From the NCBI RefSeq assembly GCF_042849255.1, contig NZ_AP026866.1:310001-374000 (forward strand): 64,000 bases of DNA, in the 5' to 3' direction. Below are positions 61,906 to 64,000 of this stretch, piece after piece (positions within the stretch are counted from its first letter, which is position 1; every line of letters starts with the position of its first letter). Made by a program: the position numbers and the translations under genes. The notes under the pieces were generated by a model. It was not told where the DNA came from. It did no database searches and saw only the letters and a program-made list of their open reading frames with translations. Source of the stretch: Oceaniferula spumae. GTDB taxonomy: Bacteria > Verrucomicrobiota > Verrucomicrobiia > Verrucomicrobiales > Akkermansiaceae.

Positions 61906-62265
61906 ATGGACAAAATAGAATCTCTTAAGTTACGCAACCCCGATGCCCTTATTCGGGAAATTGGCGCACGCTTGAGACGCCAACGCCTCGCAAAGGGGTG
62001 GACTCAGCAGGAACTTGCTGATCGGTCGGGCATCAGTATATCCACCTTGAAGCTGATGGAGCACGAGGGCAAGGGGTCGTTACAACGCCTGGCAAAGGTC
62101 GCTGTAGCGCTAGGACTCGACGGCGAGCTGCGCTTTTTATTTTCAGATCAAAGACGTTACGACTCCCTCGATGATGTCGAACGCACCTCGCGCCAACGTG
62201 CCCCGAGAAAAGGGCGCGCAGCCAAGAAACCCACCACTTCCAAGAAACAGGATAACCAATCATGA
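61906..62265 (+). CDS. hipB: HipB-like antitoxin/XRE regulator
   Basis: The 119-aa product is an XRE-type DNA-binding protein: LIREIGARLRRQRLAKGWTQ, then QELADRSGISISTLKLMEHEG and LQRLAKVAVALGLDGELRFLF, with a basic C-terminal tail (RAPRKGRAAKKP). A strong ribosome-binding site (TTAGGAGG) precedes the ATG. Its stop overlaps the HipA-like start by 4 bp, the standard antitoxin-toxin order. As an antitoxin it would both repress the operon and neutralise HipA. Confidence 0.9.
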   Translation: MDKIESLKLRNPDALIREIGARLRRQRLAKGWTQQELADRSGISISTLKLMEHEGKGSLQRLAKVAVALGLDGELRFLFSDQRRYDSLDDVERTSRQRAPRKGRAAKKPTTSKKQDNQS

Positions 62266-63488
62266 GAGTTGAAGTATTATATTTAGGCGGCGGCGAAAAC
62301 GTCGTCATCGGCGAACTCGCCGAGGCTGCCGACGGCCGCATTTTTTTCGAATACCACCAAGAATGGCTGGCTCGTGGCACGGAGCTCTCACCTGTTTATC
62401 TGCCTAACAGTCTTCAGGGATCGGTGACTACCCCTACACCTGAGTTCGGTCCGCTGTTTGGCTTGTTCGCAGACAGCCTGCCCGACTGGTGGGGGGAGCA
62501 GATGATGAAGAGCTACTTTGGCGACAAGGGCATTCCGTGGAACAGGGTGACTGCTTTGCAAAAACTCGCCTGCGCCGGTGGCCACGCGATGGGAGCCTTG
62601 GGCTATGAACCGCCATTGAGTGGCGGCACTTTCAGAGAGGAACTTACCGTCGAAGTCGCTGAGCTTGTCAGTAATGCCCACTCGTTTATTCACGGAGAAA
62701 CCGGGGAGATGCTTCCCGGGTTATTGCGATCCGGCCTGTCGCCCGGAGGAGCCCAGCCGAAGGTTTTGTTAGGCTTTAATGATGACTTTTCAGAATCGGT
62801 CGCCGGTGGTGGCCGCTTGCCCGAAGGATACGAGCGATGGTTATTAAAATTCGATCTCGATCCTGAATACGAACTTGGTCGTGAAGAGTATGCCTATTCA
62901 CTGATGGCTCGTTCCGCAGGTATCCGGATGGCGGAAACCCACCTCTTGAATGGTGCCGAGGGTTCCTGCCATTTCCTCTCCAAACGTTTTGACCGCCCAG
63001 GTGATTCGCGACGTCATATCCACACTTATTCCGGACTGACTCATACTCTTGTTAGAAATGGATTGGAATACGGCGAACTCATGGACCTCACCAGGGTGCT
63101 GACTGGTAGTGAAGCCGAAGTGGAGGAGGTTTTCCTCCGTGCCTGCTTCAATGTGCTAGCCGGCAATGAGGATGATCATGGTAAAAATCACGCCTTCTTG
63201 ATGGAACCGGATGGGACATGGATTGTGTCACCTGCATATGACCTGACCAGAACATCAAACCCTCTGGTGAGCGGAATGCGTGCAGCTTCAGTCAATGGCA
63301 AGAGCGTCAATGTCGGTCGTGCTGATCTCAAACGCTTGGGTGAATCTCAAAGCGTCAGGCATATCGATCACACCATCGAGCGGGTGCTGGAAGCGATCAA
63401 TGACTGGCCGCGCTGGGCCGAACAAGCAGGCCTGAGCCCACATCGAACCGAGCAAGTGCGCGAAGAAATGCCCGGCACTGGGGCGTGA
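62262..63488 (+). CDS. hipA: HipA-like toxin kinase
   Basis: The 408-aa product is a HipA-family Ser/Thr kinase, whose best studied member phosphorylates glutamyl-tRNA synthetase and causes persistence. The N-terminal HipA domain (VEVLYLGGGENVVIGELAE) is followed by the kinase-like core: a SGLSPGGAQPKVLLG glycine-rich loop, YERWLLKFD with the ATP-binding Lys, the catalytic AGNEDDHGKNHAFLM loop and the WIVSPAYDLT metal-binding motif. All key residues are present. It is chromosomal, about 7 kb from the island's right end, and coupled to the hipB-like gene. Confidence 0.93.
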   Translation: MRVEVLYLGGGENVVIGELAEAADGRIFFEYHQEWLARGTELSPVYLPNSLQGSVTTPTPEFGPLFGLFADSLPDWWGEQMMKSYFGDKGIPWNRVTALQKLACAGGHAMGALGYEPPLSGGTFREELTVEVAELVSNAHSFIHGETGEMLPGLLRSGLSPGGAQPKVLLGFNDDFSESVAGGGRLPEGYERWLLKFDLDPEYELGREEYAYSLMARSAGIRMAETHLLNGAEGSCHFLSKRFDRPGDSRRHIHTYSGLTHTLVRNGLEYGELMDLTRVLTGSEAEVEEVFLRACFNVLAGNEDDHGKNHAFLMEPDGTWIVSPAYDLTRTSNPLVSGMRAASVNGKSVNVGRADLKRLGESQSVRHIDHTIERVLEAINDWPRWAEQAGLSPHRTEQVREEMPGTGA

Positions 63489-63546
63489 GATTTCCGTGTG
63501 ATTACTCACTGGCGGCATGCGACATCTTCTGCTTTATTGGTGTGGT

Positions 63547-64000
63547 ATGAATATGCTCCACTCCACACGCGCGATCACCTGTCTGGCCGCTTCGCTTTTT
63601 CTGACTTCAGTCACTGCCAGAGCGGGGGACTTTGAAACCACGTTCCGTAAAGAGGTATCAGCCTTTCTCAATGGGCTGGATGAATCACAATCGAAAGCTT
63701 GTCTGTATCCAGTGACCGATAAAAACCGGTGGCAAATGCAATTTACCGGTGGCAAACGCCCGGGGATTCTGATTTCCAAATTGTCTGAGACCCAGCGTGC
63801 ACAATTGGACAAAACTCTCCGGCTTGTGCTTTCAGCAGAAGGCTTAAAACTGGCCGAAGCTGTGGCGAAGCAGGATACTCCTGACGGCATAGGAAAATAC
63901 TGGATCACTTGCTATGGCGATCCGCGGAAAAAAGAGAACTTTGCTTTTCGTATCGCTGAACACCATCTGACAGTGGTGCACTTGGAAGTGGCGGAGGGAG
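63547..64000 (+). CDS. DUF3500-like exported protein, partial (continues beyond window)
   Basis: The first 151 residues are visible. There is a signal peptide (RAITCLAASLFLTSVTARA). After it come a Trp/Gln region (NRWQMQFTGGKRPGILISKL) and a helix (SETQRAQLDKTLRLVLSAEGLKL), followed by a YWITCYGDP strand. This order resembles DUF3500 proteins, which are secreted and of unknown function. The C-terminus lies outside the window. Confidence 0.68.
   Translation, partial: MNMLHSTRAITCLAASLFLTSVTARAGDFETTFRKEVSAFLNGLDESQSKACLYPVTDKNRWQMQFTGGKRPGILISKLSETQRAQLDKTLRLVLSAEGLKLAEAVAKQDTPDGIGKYWITCYGDPRKKENFAFRIAEHHLTVVHLEVAEG

Overview
The window looks like a verrucomicrobial chromosome. It shows an LptE/BamD-type lipoprotein pair, an unusually long PurC, a large AsmA-like protein and other Gram-negative envelope genes; this is inference, because no rRNA is present. 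A genomic island interrupts it. Chromosomal sequence occupies 1-3760 (rsmI, an lptE-like gene, a bamD-like gene, a CAP lipoprotein, rnhB) and 54630-64000 (most of tRNA-Ser, pyk, a DUF3592 protein, an AsmA-like protein, a KH protein, purC, ysxC, a hipBA pair and the start of a DUF3500-like gene).

The island spans about 3761-54629 (50.9 kb). A perfect 32-bp direct repeat bounds it and matches the 3' end of tRNA-Ser(GCU). The left end carries a tyrosine recombinase, a small helix-turn-helix protein and a DnaB/RepA-like ATPase with a degenerate P-loop. A paired GTATCAC motif lies just inside both ends and probably marks integrase arm sites.

From 7941 to 36540 the island contains a 14,300-bp segment present twice in direct tandem, apparently without a difference. 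Each copy encodes a tight six-gene minus-strand operon: an unknown protein (321 aa), an unknown protein (563 aa), a NERD-nuclease/UvrD-type helicase, a DrmA-like helicase, a DrmB-like DUF1998 protein and a C5-cytosine DNA methyltransferase. This is a DISARM-like anti-phage system in which a NERD-helicase stands where the PLD nuclease DrmC would be expected. The duplication junction lies inside a SRAP (YedK/HMCES-like) gene. The middle SRAP gene is a hybrid whose 5' part comes from the left SRAP gene and whose 3' part comes from the right, broken SRAP copy, so the module was duplicated by unequal recombination between flanking SRAP paralogues.

Right of the defence tandem lie a GC-rich block with a DUF932 protein and a small operon with a Cas4/RecB-like nuclease (37.1-39.8 kb). 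Next is an AT-richer array of nine integron gene cassettes with recognisable attC sites (40.4-45.9 kb) and no integron integrase in view, that is, a CALIN. After it come an HNH protein, an exported protein, an RDD/trypsin-like membrane protease, an XRE regulator and three large unrecognised genes. Several cassette reading frames start or end inside attC, so the recombination sites may add conserved tails to cassette proteins.
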